Of a stretch of 34,866 nucleotides of DNA, positions 25,740-33,912 are shown piece after piece (position 1 is the first letter of the stretch; each line of letters opens with the position of its first letter). Below the pieces are notes generated by a model. The model was not told the DNA's origin. It searched no databases and saw only the letters and a program-made list of their open reading frames with translations. The position numbers and the translations under genes are program-made. Source of the DNA: Clostridiales bacterium (GTDB taxonomy: Bacteria; Bacillota; Clostridia; Oscillospirales; Oscillospiraceae); NCBI GenBank assembly GCA_004555705.1, contig SFHI01000056.1:1-34866 (forward strand). The letters run 5' to 3'.

Positions 25740-25768
25740 ATTATAGCATAGCCCGCGGAATATGTAAA
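25740..25768 (-). promoter_or_regulatory. Promoter of the pullulanase gene
   Basis: On the minus strand TTTACA (25763-25768), a 17-bp spacer and TATAAT (25740-25745), with a TGC extension just before the -10. The predicted leader is about 45 bases. No clear catabolite-control (cre) site was identified near it. Confidence 0.82.
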
Positions 25769-25805
25769 GCAGGGATGTGCCAATCCAGCAGGGGCAAAAA
25801 AGAGA

Positions 25806-25985
25806 TAAATTGTTGTTTACAGCACTAAAAAAGAACTGTCATTGCGAACCAGTCCGCTTTCCTGGTGTGGCAATCCCCCAACAATTCAGGACGGTTTGTT
25901 AGGGCCGGGGGATTGCCACGCCAGTGTGCGCACTGGCTCGCAATGACAGTGTTTTATATAGCGCGCACTTGTAAACAACAATTTA
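25806..25985. repeat. Repeat element G (type 1 core)
   Basis: The ends are TAAATTGTTGTTTA (25806-25819) and TAAACAACAATTTA (25972-25985). Its first 99 bases are the perfect reverse complement of element A at 1-99. The left hairpin is altered (CCAG-TCCGCTTTC-CTGG) and the right is GCCAGTG-TGCG-CACTGGC. It is the only copy lying between divergent promoters rather than just after a gene. The rest of the 407-base gap holds the two promoters. Confidence 0.9.
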
Positions 25986-26036
25986 TCTTCCCGAAAGGCA
26001 AAGCGGATTGGCGTTCCGGGGAAACGAAGAAGGGCA

Positions 26037-26065
26037 TTGACTTGCCCCAGGGGGAATGGTAGAAT
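26037..26065 (+). promoter_or_regulatory. Promoter of the beta-galactosidase gene
   Basis: TTGACT (26037-26042), a 17-bp spacer and TAGAAT (26060-26065) with a TGG extension before the -10. It lies 30 bases ahead of the start codon, with AAGGAGG at 26080-26086 between them. Confidence 0.75.
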
Positions 26066-26095
26066 CAAACTAATCAAAGAAGGAGGTTTTTGCCG

Positions 26096-29000
26096 ATGAT
26101 TGTCCCCCGCTATTACGAAAACCCGGCGATGCTTCATGAGAATACCCTGCCCCCAAGGGCCTATTACATCCCTGCCTCTCGGAGGATGGACGGCCTGGTG
26201 GAAAACCGCGCTGCCTCCGACCGGCTGCAGCTGCTCAGCGGACAGTGGCGGTTCCGGTATTTTGCCAGCATCTATGACCTGACGGAGCCTTTCTACGAAA
26301 AGGGGTTCGATGTCAGCACCTTTGACACGGTAACCGTCCCCGGCACCTGGCAGACCCAGGGGTATGATGCCCACCAGTATACCAATGTGAAGTACCCCTT
26401 CCCTTTTGACCCACCCTATGTGCCCCAGGAGAATCCCTGCGGGGCTTATGTGCTGCAGTTTCCCTATCAGACCGATCCCCGGGCCCCCCGGGCATACCTG
26501 AACTTCGAGGGAGTGGACTCCTGCTTCTACGTGTGGCTCAACGGACAGTATGTGGGCTACAGCCAGGTGGCCCACTGCACCAGTGAGTTCGACGTGACGC
26601 CCTTCCTGGAGGAGGGGGACAACACCCTGGCGGTGCTGGTGCTCAAGTGGTGCGACGGCAGCTACCTGGAGGATCAGGATAAGTTCCGCATGAGCGGCAT
26701 TTTCCGGGATGTGTACCTGCTGAAGCGGCCCCGGGAGCATATCCGGGATTACCGGGTGACCACGACGCTGAGCCAGGTCACCGTGAAGCCGGAGTCCTCC
26801 ATTCCTGTGACCGTCAGCCTCTATGACGGGGACGCTCTTCTGTGCAGCGGACAGGGGGATGGGGAAATCACTCTGGCTCCGGAGGGTGTAAAGCCCTGGA
26901 ACGCCGAGGAACCCAAGCTGTACACCCTGGTGCTGGAGGCAGGGGACGAGGTGATCTGCGACCGGGTGGGCTTCCGGGAGATTTCCGTCCTGGACAGGGT
27001 GGTGCGCCTCAACGGAGAACCGGTCCACTTCCGGGGGGTGAACCGCCACGATTCCGACCCCGTCACCGGATTTGCCATCAGCCTTGCGCAGATGAAGAAG
27101 GATCTGCTGCTGATGAAGCAGCACAACATCAATGCCATCCGCACCAGCCACTACCCCAACGCTCCGGTGTTCTATCAGTTGTGCGATGAATATGGCTTCT
27201 ATATTCTCGACGAGGCGGACATCGAGGTCCACGGCGCCAATGAGCAGGTGCGCCGGGAGGACACCCGGGAGAGCTGGCTGGAGCACTGGAGCCAGCCCAT
27301 TGCCAACAATGAAGTGTGGCGGGACGCCATTGTGGACCGGGTTCAGCGGTTGGTACTCCGGGACCGGAACCGTCCCTGTGTGCTGATTTGGTCCATGGGC
27401 AACGAAAGCGGCTACGGCTGCTGCTTTGAGGCGGCTCTGGAATGGACTAAGCAGACCGACCCCACCCGGCTGACCCACTTTGAGTCGGCACTTTACGCGA
27501 TTCCCAGCCGGAAAAATGACTACTCCAACCTGGACCTGTACAGCCGGATGTACCCCTCCCTCCGGGAGATTCAGGCATATCTGGATAATTCCCCGGACAA
27601 GCCCTATATCCTCTGCGAATACTGCCACGCCATGGGCAACGGCCCCGGAGACCTGGAGGACTACTATCAGATGATCCGGAAACACCCCGGGATGTGCGGC
27701 GGGTTCGTGTGGGAATGGTGCGACCACGCCATTTACAAGGGAGTGGCGGAGAATGGAAAGCCCATCTATTTCTACGGCGGTGACCATCACGAGAACCCCC
27801 ACGACGGGAACTTCTGCATGGACGGCCTGGTGTACCCGGACAGACGGCCCCACAGGGGACTTCTGGAGCTGAAAAACGTGCAGCGGCCTGCCCGGGTGGT
27901 GGGGTTGGATCAGGAGAAGGGGATTCTTACCCTGGAAAACCAGCTGGATTTCGTGGATCTGAAGGACTACCTCACCATCACCTGGGAAATCACCCGGGAC
28001 GGGGACACCGTGTCCTTCGGGGAACTGCGGGAGGTGCCCTCTGTAAAGCCCCATGGGCAGGGTGCTCTCCCCCTGAAGCTGGATGTGCCGGAAAAGGGAC
28101 GTGCGTTCCTGAAGCTCTCCTACTTCCTTAAGGCCCCCACGGCGCTGCTGCCCCAGGGGTATCCGCTGGGCTTTGACGAGGTGGAGCTTCGCAATGCCGA
28201 TGGGAGAAACCAGCGGGCGCTGGCCATTGCGGCCTCCGGGGATGGGAAAATGGAGGTTCGGGAGGATGACCGCTTCCTGACGGTGGAGGGCGAACGCTTC
28301 CGCTATCGGCTCAATAAGCTGACGGGCCTGTGGCAGTCGATGACCTGGGAGGGCCGGGAGCTGCTGGCAAAGCCCATGGAAATGAACCTCTGGCGGGCTC
28401 CCACGGACAATGACCAGAATGAAAAGGCCCACTGGTACCGGGCCTGTTACCATTTGGCCGGGGCCAGGGCCTACGACACGGTCTGGGAATGGGCCGGGGA
28501 GGAACTCCGTATCCGCAGCACCGCGGCGGTTACTGCCATTACCGTTCAGAGGATTCTGGAGGGAGAGATTTCCTGGGTGGTTCGTCCCGGCGGAGAAATC
28601 CTGGCCAGGGTGAAGATGGCCAGAAATCCGGAGTTCCCCATGCTGCCCCGGTTCGGCCTGCGGCTGTTCCTGCCGAATGAAATGGATCGTGTGCGGTTCT
28701 ACGGCCTGGGACCGGGGGAGAGCTATGCCGACAAACGCCGCGCCTCCAGCCATGGCTGCTATGAAAGCGCCGTGGGGGAGCAGCATGAGGACTACTTAAA
28801 GCCCCAGGAGAACGGGAGCCACGCGGATTGCGATTATGTGATCGTGGAGGGGGACGGCCTTTCTCTGGCGGCAGTAGGGGAGGAAACCTTCTGCTTCAAT
28901 ATTTCCCCCTACACCCAGGAGGAGCTGACCGAAAAGCAGCACAGCTTCGAACTGGAGGAAAGCGGGTACACGGTGCTGTGCCTGGACGCGGCCCAGACCG

Positions 29001-29113
29001 GCATCGGCTCCAACAGCTGCGGCCCCAGGCTGGAGGAGCGCTACCGCCTGGAGCCCCAGGGCTTTGACTTCCGCCTGCGTCTTGTGCCCGGGTATCGGGA
29101 GGAAAGACGCTGA
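26096..29113 (+). CDS. lacZ: GH2 beta-galactosidase, LacZ type
   Basis: This large cytoplasmic glycoside hydrolase of 1005 residues has the LacZ domain order: N-terminal sugar-binding jelly roll (about 45-210), immunoglobulin-like domain, TIM barrel (about 300-600) and a C-terminal Bgal_small_N domain (about 730-1000). Acid/base E437 lies in WSMGNESG and nucleophile E508 in ILCEYCHAMGN. RTSHYPNAPVFYQLCDEYG and DEADIEVHG are classic LacZ segments. ATG 26096 is chosen: AAGGAGG sits nine bases upstream, while TTG 26090 is too close. There is no signal peptide. It is divergent from the pullulanase gene, and no sugar transporter is adjacent. The true substrate could be lactose or another beta-galactoside. 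Confidence 0.93.
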   Translation: MIVPRYYENPAMLHENTLPPRAYYIPASRRMDGLVENRAASDRLQLLSGQWRFRYFASIYDLTEPFYEKGFDVSTFDTVTVPGTWQTQGYDAHQYTNVKYPFPFDPPYVPQENPCGAYVLQFPYQTDPRAPRAYLNFEGVDSCFYVWLNGQYVGYSQVAHCTSEFDVTPFLEEGDNTLAVLVLKWCDGSYLEDQDKFRMSGIFRDVYLLKRPREHIRDYRVTTTLSQVTVKPESSIPVTVSLYDGDALLCSGQGDGEITLAPEGVKPWNAEEPKLYTLVLEAGDEVICDRVGFREISVLDRVVRLNGEPVHFRGVNRHDSDPVTGFAISLAQMKKDLLLMKQHNINAIRTSHYPNAPVFYQLCDEYGFYILDEADIEVHGANEQVRREDTRESWLEHWSQPIANNEVWRDAIVDRVQRLVLRDRNRPCVLIWSMGNESGYGCCFEAALEWTKQTDPTRLTHFESALYAIPSRKNDYSNLDLYSRMYPSLREIQAYLDNSPDKPYILCEYCHAMGNGPGDLEDYYQMIRKHPGMCGGFVWEWCDHAIYKGVAENGKPIYFYGGDHHENPHDGNFCMDGLVYPDRRPHRGLLELKNVQRPARVVGLDQEKGILTLENQLDFVDLKDYLTITWEITRDGDTVSFGELREVPSVKPHGQGALPLKLDVPEKGRAFLKLSYFLKAPTALLPQGYPLGFDEVELRNADGRNQRALAIAASGDGKMEVREDDRFLTVEGERFRYRLNKLTGLWQSMTWEGRELLAKPMEMNLWRAPTDNDQNEKAHWYRACYHLAGARAYDTVWEWAGEELRIRSTAAVTAITVQRILEGEISWVVRPGGEILARVKMARNPEFPMLPRFGLRLFLPNEMDRVRFYGLGPGESYADKRRASSHGCYESAVGEQHEDYLKPQENGSHADCDYVIVEGDGLSLAAVGEETFCFNISPYTQEELTEKQHSFELEESGYTVLCLDAAQTGIGSNSCGPRLEERYRLEPQGFDFRLRLVPGYREERR

Positions 29114-29124
29114 AAAGGGAAGGA

Positions 29125-29325
29125 CAAATTGGTGTTTACAGCGCTAAAAAAGAACTGTCATTGCGAACCAGTCCGCAGACTGGTGTGGCAATCCCCCAAC
29201 TTTTCAGGCTGCTACGGTAGAAGATTCCCTCGTTTTTCTGAGTTCTCGGAAAATCCGGGGGATTGCCACGCCAGTGTGCGCACTGGCTCGCAATGACAGC
29301 GTTTATTACGCTAAACAACAATTTG
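29125..29325. repeat. Repeat element H (type 1 core)
   Basis: The ends are CAAATTGGTGTTTA (29125-29138) and TAAACAACAATTTG (29312-29325). The left hairpin is CCAGTC-CGCA-GACTGG and the right GCCAGTG-TGCG-CACTGGC. It fills the gap between two convergent genes, 11 bases from the beta-galactosidase stop and 16 bases from the rubrerythrin stop. No other terminator is visible here, so its hairpins are the only candidates for ending both transcripts. Confidence 0.88.
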
Positions 29326-29341
29326 CCGCGCAGGTATGGAA

Positions 29342-29881
29342 TCAATAGTTTTCGGCGTGGACCTCGAAGTAGGCCTGGGGATGGGCGCAGGTGGGGCAGA
29401 TGTCGGGAGCCTGGGTGCCAACCACGATGTGGCCGCAGTTGCGGCATTCCCATACCTTGACCTCACTCTTGGCAAAGACAGCGGCGGTTTCCACATTGTG
29501 CAGCAGCGCGCGGTAGCGCTCCTCGTGGTGCTTCTCAATGGCGGCGACCAGACGGAACTTGGCGGCCAGCTCGGTGAAGCCCTCGGCCTCGGCGGTCTTG
29601 GCGAAGCCCTCGTACATATCCGTCCACTCGTAGTTCTCGCCATCGGCGGCAGCGGCCAGGTTCTCGGCGGTGGAGCCGATGCCCTCCAGCTCCTTGAACC
29701 ACATCTTGGCGTGCTCCTTCTCGTTGTCGGCGGTCTTGAGGAACAGAGCGGAAATCTGCTCAAAGCCTTCCTTCTTGGCCTTGGAAGCGAAGTAGGTATA
29801 TTTGTTTCTGGCCTGGGACTCGCCGGCGAAGGCGGCTTCCAGGTTCTTCTCGGTCTGGGTACCAGCGTATTTATTTGCCAT
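29342..29881 (-). CDS. rbr: Rubrerythrin
   Basis: Rubrerythrin is a di-iron peroxide-scavenging protein of anaerobes. The N-terminal ferritin-like domain contains the iron-ligand helices KNLEAAFAGESQARNKYTYF, DNEKEHAKMWF and IEKHHEERYRALL. The C-terminal rubredoxin-like domain contains CRNCG and CPTCAHPQAYF, giving the four-cysteine iron site. The 179 residues are a normal length. The start follows AAAAGGAG. It is a single-gene unit with a strong promoter; the gene ends 16 bases from element H. Confidence 0.95.
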   Translation of the reverse strand: MANKYAGTQTEKNLEAAFAGESQARNKYTYFASKAKKEGFEQISALFLKTADNEKEHAKMWFKELEGIGSTAENLAAAADGENYEWTDMYEGFAKTAEAEGFTELAAKFRLVAAIEKHHEERYRALLHNVETAAVFAKSEVKVWECRNCGHIVVGTQAPDICPTCAHPQAYFEVHAENY

Positions 29882-29928
29882 AATCCATTCTCCTTTTATT
29901 ATTCCGGATCACTCCGGGAGATACTTCC

Positions 29929-29957
29929 ATTATACCATTTTTTGAGAGAATCCGCAA
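29929..29957 (-). promoter_or_regulatory. Promoter of the rubrerythrin gene
   Basis: On the minus strand TTGCGG (29952-29957), a 17-bp spacer and TATAAT (29929-29934) with a TGG extension. The leader holds a small palindrome, CCGGA-GTGA-TCCGG, near 29904-29917, which could be a regulator site or a leader hairpin. No PerR box was recognised. Confidence 0.8.
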
Positions 29958-30005
29958 GCGGAAATGTGATGCCAAATGATTTTTACCGGAAATACATTTG
30001 GCGGA

Positions 30006-30217
30006 TAAATTGTTGTTTACAGCTCTTAAATAGAACTGTCATTGCGAACCAGTCCGCAGACTGGTGTGGCAATCCCCCAACAATTCAGGACGGTTTGTTA
30101 GGGCGTTTGCCGATTTTTCCGAATATGTCGGAATATCCGGGGGATTGCCACGCCAGTGTGCGCACTGGCTCGCAATGACAGCGTTTTATTTAGCGCATAC
30201 TTGTAAACAACAATTTA
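30006..30217. repeat. Repeat element I (type 1 core)
   Basis: The ends are TAAATTGTTGTTTA (30006-30019) and TAAACAACAATTTA (30204-30217). The left hairpin is CCAGTC-CGCA-GACTGG and the right GCCAGTG-TGCG-CACTGGC. The spacer starts with the same AACAATTCAGGACGG module as elements A and G, then diverges. It lies between the rubrerythrin promoter and the 3' end of the permease operon. Confidence 0.88.
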
Positions 30218-30244
30218 CCTTCGCAATCGTGCGGGACGGAGGAA

Positions 30245-30272
30245 CCCCCGGAAAGCAGTTGCTTTCCGGGGG
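30245..30272 (-). terminator. Hairpin after the ABC permease operon
   Basis: A perfect 12-bp stem, CCCCCGGAAAGC (30245-30256) and GCTTTCCGGGGG (30261-30272), with a 4-base loop, 14 bases past the last permease stop. The following minus-strand sequence is TTCCTCCG, so the T-tract is weak. Confidence 0.65.
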
Positions 30273-30285
30273 GGGCAGAACGGAT

Positions 30286-31233
30286 TCAGCGGGAGCCTTT
30301 GTCGTAGGGGACACCCTCGGCCTTGGGGGCGCGGGACTTCCGGGAGGTGAAGGCCAGCACCACCATGGAGGCGATGAAGGGCATCATGTTGTAGATTTCC
30401 TTGGGCCAGTTCATGGCGTTCAGGAAGGCGATGGAGTCGAAGATATTGGCCATGGCACGGAATACCGCGAAGAACAGGGCTGCCAGCGCGATTCCGGTGG
30501 GCTTCCACTGGCCGAAGATCATGACCGCCAGGGCCAGGAAGCCCATACCGGCCACGCCGATCTCAAAATTCCAGTCGCCAACCGCCGGGACGATGTAGGC
30601 CATGCCGCCGATGCCGCCCAGCACGCCGGAAATCAGCACGCCGCACCAGCGCATTTTGTAGACGTTGATGCCCACGGAGTCCGCCGCCTGGGGATGCTCG
30701 CCGCAGGACATGAGCCGCATACCGAACCGGGTGCGGTACAGCACGAACCAGGCGGCAATCAGGGCGACCACAGCCACCACGATGAACCAGTTCAGGGTCA
30801 ATTTTCCAATCTGGAAGGTGAAGTCCAGATTGCACAGCGCCTTGTTGGTGGTGGAGTTATAGGAAATCTTGGGGGAATCGGAGCCGTTGATCCGCTTGGC
30901 GATGACCACGGCCAGAGCAGTGGCCAGCAGATTCAGAGCGGTGCCGCCGATGGTCTGGTCCGCTTTCAGGTTCACGGCGGAGAAGGCCAGCAAGGAGGAG
31001 TAGACCATTCCCGCCAGACCTGCGGCCAGGATGGTGAGGATGATGCCCAGGGCCACGGGAACCCCCGCAGCATTGAGAATGTTGATCATCACCACGCCCA
31101 TGAGACCGCCGATGACCATGATGCCCTCCAGGGCGATGTTAATGATGCCCGAGCGTTCCGAGAACATGCCGCCCAGAGCCACCAGGGCCAGAACGCTGGC
31201 GTAAAGCAGGGTGTATTTCAGCAGCAGCCACAT
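30286..31233 (-). CDS. BMP-type ABC importer, second permease (NupQ-like)
   Basis: This 315-residue polytopic membrane protein of the BPD_transp_2 (branched-chain/simple-sugar) family has about eight hydrophobic segments. RSGIINIALEGIMVIGGLMG and ADQTIGGTALNLLATALAV are typical of the second permease of nucleoside-type BMP importers such as Bacillus NupNOPQ. Its ATG overlaps the stop of the preceding permease by one base (TAATG), so the two are coupled. Substrate is inferred (nucleosides) from the family and from the BMP protein nearby. Confidence 0.9.
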   Translation of the reverse strand: MWLLLKYTLLYASVLALVALGGMFSERSGIINIALEGIMVIGGLMGVVMINILNAAGVPVALGIILTILAAGLAGMVYSSLLAFSAVNLKADQTIGGTALNLLATALAVVIAKRINGSDSPKISYNSTTNKALCNLDFTFQIGKLTLNWFIVVAVVALIAAWFVLYRTRFGMRLMSCGEHPQAADSVGINVYKMRWCGVLISGVLGGIGGMAYIVPAVGDWNFEIGVAGMGFLALAVMIFGQWKPTGIALAALFFAVFRAMANIFDSIAFLNAMNWPKEIYNMMPFIASMVVLAFTSRKSRAPKAEGVPYDKGSR

Positions 31234-32447
31234 TACGCGTCAGCCTCCTTTCCGTTCCCCGCGGCAGCGCGGGGCTTGGGGGTGAATAGTTTCCGGATGC
31301 CCGACTTGAACAGCAGGCTGAAAGCGCACAAGTAAATCACCACGCCGGAGATAATGCTGGAGACCTCGCTGGGGAAGATGCTGGCATCCATAAAGCCGCC
31401 GCCCACGGTGATGTGGGAGATGAAGATGGCGGAGAAAATGCAGCCGATGGGGTTGGAGGAGGCCAGCAGGGCCACGGAGATGCCGTTGAAGCCCGCGGCG
31501 GGGAGGGAGGTGGAAACCAGAGGCTCCCATTCCTTGCTGCCGGAGAGGTAGAAGAGGCCCGCGCCCAGACCGGCCAGAGCGCCCGCGATGGTCATGGACA
31601 AAATGACGTTCTTCTTGTCGTTGATGCCTGCGTATTTGGCCGCGTTTTTGTTAAAGCCGCAGGCCTTCAGCTCATAGCCGAACACGGTCTTGTTCAGCAC
31701 CACCCAGATGAGGATGGCCACGCCGATGGCAATGAAAATGCCGATGGTGGGCAGGAACATCTTGCCGAAATAGCCCTTTTCCCCGATGGTGATGTTGAAG
31801 GTGGGCAGCAGCGACTCCGGGGAGACCTGCTTGATGGTGTAGGTTTTGGTGGTGTTGGTGTTGTACATGGCCCCGGTACCGCCCTGGTAGATCAGAGTGT
31901 TGACGCCGTACAGGCCGATCCAGTTGAACATAATGGAGGTGATAACCTCGTTGACGTTCAGGAACGCCTTGAAGATGCCGGGCACCGTACCCCAGATAGC
32001 GCCGCCGATGGCGGAGGCAATGAGGCAGGCCCACCAGGGCAGCTTCAGCACCAGGGCGGCGTAGAGGCCAAAGTAGGCGCCCACGGTGTACTGGCCCGCC
32101 GCACCGATGTTGAACAGGCCCGTCTTGAAGGCAAAGGCCACGCTGAGGCCCGTCATGATAAGGGGCGCGGCCTGGAGAATTTCCGTCCGGACGCCCATGC
32201 CCATGGCGTTGGCAGTTTTGTAGAAGCCGCCGCTGAGGATGGCCTTGAAGCCGGAGTTCCAGGTTTTGGAGAGCATTTCCCCGAAGGTGACGGAATTGCC
32301 GTCCTGGGCCAGGGTGATCCAGCCGAGAATCAGCAGGGCAATAAAGCCGATGACGAGACCTGCCAGAATGCAGGTCAGGCTGGCAAGCAGGGAGCCCAGG
32401 CCGTCCGCGGCGTTGCCCAGGCGGGGGGCCGTATTCTTTTTACCCAT
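31233..32447 (-). CDS. BMP-type ABC importer, first permease (NupP-like)
   Basis: This 404-residue polytopic permease of the BPD_transp_2 family has an N-terminal extension of about 20 residues before the first membrane helix. AFKTGLFNIGAAGQYTVGAY and LNVNEVITSIMFNWIGLYG are characteristic; the latter is the region expected to contact the ATPase. A periplasm-side insertion between two helices (about 190-235) is typical for NupP-like members. GGAGG for this gene lies inside the end of the ATPase gene, and only three bases separate the two. It looks complete. Confidence 0.91.
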   Translation of the reverse strand: MGKKNTAPRLGNAADGLGSLLASLTCILAGLVIGFIALLILGWITLAQDGNSVTFGEMLSKTWNSGFKAILSGGFYKTANAMGMGVRTEILQAAPLIMTGLSVAFAFKTGLFNIGAAGQYTVGAYFGLYAALVLKLPWWACLIASAIGGAIWGTVPGIFKAFLNVNEVITSIMFNWIGLYGVNTLIYQGGTGAMYNTNTTKTYTIKQVSPESLLPTFNITIGEKGYFGKMFLPTIGIFIAIGVAILIWVVLNKTVFGYELKACGFNKNAAKYAGINDKKNVILSMTIAGALAGLGAGLFYLSGSKEWEPLVSTSLPAAGFNGISVALLASSNPIGCIFSAIFISHITVGGGFMDASIFPSEVSSIISGVVIYLCAFSLLFKSGIRKLFTPKPRAAAGNGKEADA

Positions 32448-32450
32448 TCC

Positions 32451-33875
32451 TTAGCCCTCCTTATCCATGCGCTTCGCACCGGCCATGTACAGACCCAGGG
32501 TCTGGGTGTCGGTGGTTTTGGGATCGAATTCGCCCACGATCTCCCCTTCGTACATGACGAGAATCCGGTCGGAAAGGTTCATGACCTCGTCCAGCTCCAG
32601 GGAGACCAGCAGCACGGCCTTTCCGGCGTCCCGCTGGGCGATGATCTGCTTGTGAATATACTCGATGGCGCCCACGTCCAGACCCCGGGTAGGCTGGACG
32701 GCGATGAGCAGCTGGGGGTCCTTGTCGATTTCCCGGGCCACGATGGCCTTCTGCTGGTTGCCGCCGGACATACTCCGGGCGACGGTAACGGAGCCCTGGC
32801 CGGAGCGGACGTCATACTGCTCGATCAGCCGGTCGGAGTAGCTGCGGATGGCCTTCCCTTTCAGGAAGCCCGCAGCCTGGAAGCCTTTTTCCCAGTAGCG
32901 CTGGAGCACCATGTTGTATTCCAGGGGGTAGTCCAGCACCAGACCGTGCTTGTGCCGGTCCTCGGGGATGTGGCTCATGCCCAGCTTGCTCCGCTGCCGG
33001 ATGGGGGCGTGGGTGATGTCCTTGCCCAGAAGGGTCACAGTTCCGGCGCTGGGCTTTTCCAGTCCGGTGACCGCGTGGACAAACTCGGTCTGGCCGTTGC
33101 CCTCGATGCCGGCGAGGCACACGATCTCTCCCGCCCGAACCTGAAGGGACGCGGCCTTCACGGCGTCTTTTTTGGAGGTTTTGGAAGCAACGGTGAGATT
33201 TTCCACCTTCAGAATCACATCGCCGGGGGTGCTCTCCCCCTTGGTGGAGACCAGCTCCACATCCCGGCCCACCATCAGCCGGGACATTTCCTCCACGCTG
33301 GTGTCGGCAACCTCCACGGTGCCCATGTATTTGCCCTTGCGAAGCACGGAGCACCGGTCTGCCACGGCCTTGATCTCCGCCAGCTTGTGGGTGATGAAGA
33401 GGATGGACTTGCCCTCGGCCTTGAAGCCCCTCATGATCTCCATCAGCTCGTCGATCTCCACCAAGGCATCGGGGTCCACCTTCAGACCGTAGCGGTCGGA
33501 CAGCTCCAGCACCCGCTTCCGGGCGGAAGCCCGGTCCACCACTGCACCCTTCATGGGTTCCGCGCCCAGAATGATGTTGTCCAGGACTGTGAAACACTCC
33601 ACCAGCTTGAAATGCTGATGAACCATGCCGATGCGAAGGGCCGTGGCATCGTTGGGGGTGTTGATATGGACTTCCTTGCCGTCCTTTTTGATGATGCCCT
33701 TCTCCGGCTGGTACAATCCGAACAGGACGCTCATCAGCGTGGATTTTCCCGCGCCGTTCTCACCAAGCAGGGCATGAATCTCCCCCCGCTTAAGCTGCAG
33801 GGTGACATCGTCATTGGCCTTGATCCCTGGGAACTCCTTGGTGATGTTCAGCATTTCTATTACATAGTCTGCCAT
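32451..33875 (-). CDS. BMP-type ABC importer ATPase with an internal deletion in its first NBD
   Basis: This is a tandem-domain ATPase of the RbsA/NupO type, 474 residues against about 505-515 expected. NBD1 has Walker A GENGAGKST (38-46), Q-loop Q87 and H-loop H163 (FITHKLAEIKA). Between V139 and E/I140-141 the sequence jumps from DPDALVE straight to IDELMEIM. The signature motif, Walker B and D-loop that belong there are absent, about 40 residues, with the frame kept. NBD2 is complete but has the usual degenerate features: GIEGNGQT (256-263), signature SGGNQQK (370-376), and Q394 in place of the catalytic Glu (IAVQPTRGLD). The loss therefore hits the only canonical ATP site. It is co-transcribed with two permeases. 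It could be a broken gene, a real variant or an assembly error. Confidence 0.88.
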   Translation of the reverse strand: MADYVIEMLNITKEFPGIKANDDVTLQLKRGEIHALLGENGAGKSTLMSVLFGLYQPEKGIIKKDGKEVHINTPNDATALRIGMVHQHFKLVECFTVLDNIILGAEPMKGAVVDRASARKRVLELSDRYGLKVDPDALVEIDELMEIMRGFKAEGKSILFITHKLAEIKAVADRCSVLRKGKYMGTVEVADTSVEEMSRLMVGRDVELVSTKGESTPGDVILKVENLTVASKTSKKDAVKAASLQVRAGEIVCLAGIEGNGQTEFVHAVTGLEKPSAGTVTLLGKDITHAPIRQRSKLGMSHIPEDRHKHGLVLDYPLEYNMVLQRYWEKGFQAAGFLKGKAIRSYSDRLIEQYDVRSGQGSVTVARSMSGGNQQKAIVAREIDKDPQLLIAVQPTRGLDVGAIEYIHKQIIAQRDAGKAVLLVSLELDEVMNLSDRILVMYEGEIVGEFDPKTTDTQTLGLYMAGAKRMDKEG

Positions 33876-33912
33876 GTGGTCACTCCCTTGCCATTCGATT
33901 GGTTGCCTTTTT

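Noticed and set aside
23955..28786. Long antisense open frames opposite pullulanase (plus) and beta-galactosidase (minus)
   Set aside because: Same shadow effect: low-complexity composition, no ribosome site or promoter, and the sense frames carry complete catalytic motifs.
29902..29918. CCGGA-GTGA-TCCGG in the rubrerythrin leader as a PerR operator
   Set aside because: It does not resemble the AT-rich PerR box; it is kept only as an unexplained small palindrome.
16225..30217. Core hairpins of the repeats as tRNA, riboswitch or 6S-like RNA genes
   Set aside because: Copies are many, intergenic, bounded by inverted repeats and lack any known RNA-family signature; a mobile or REP-like origin explains them better.
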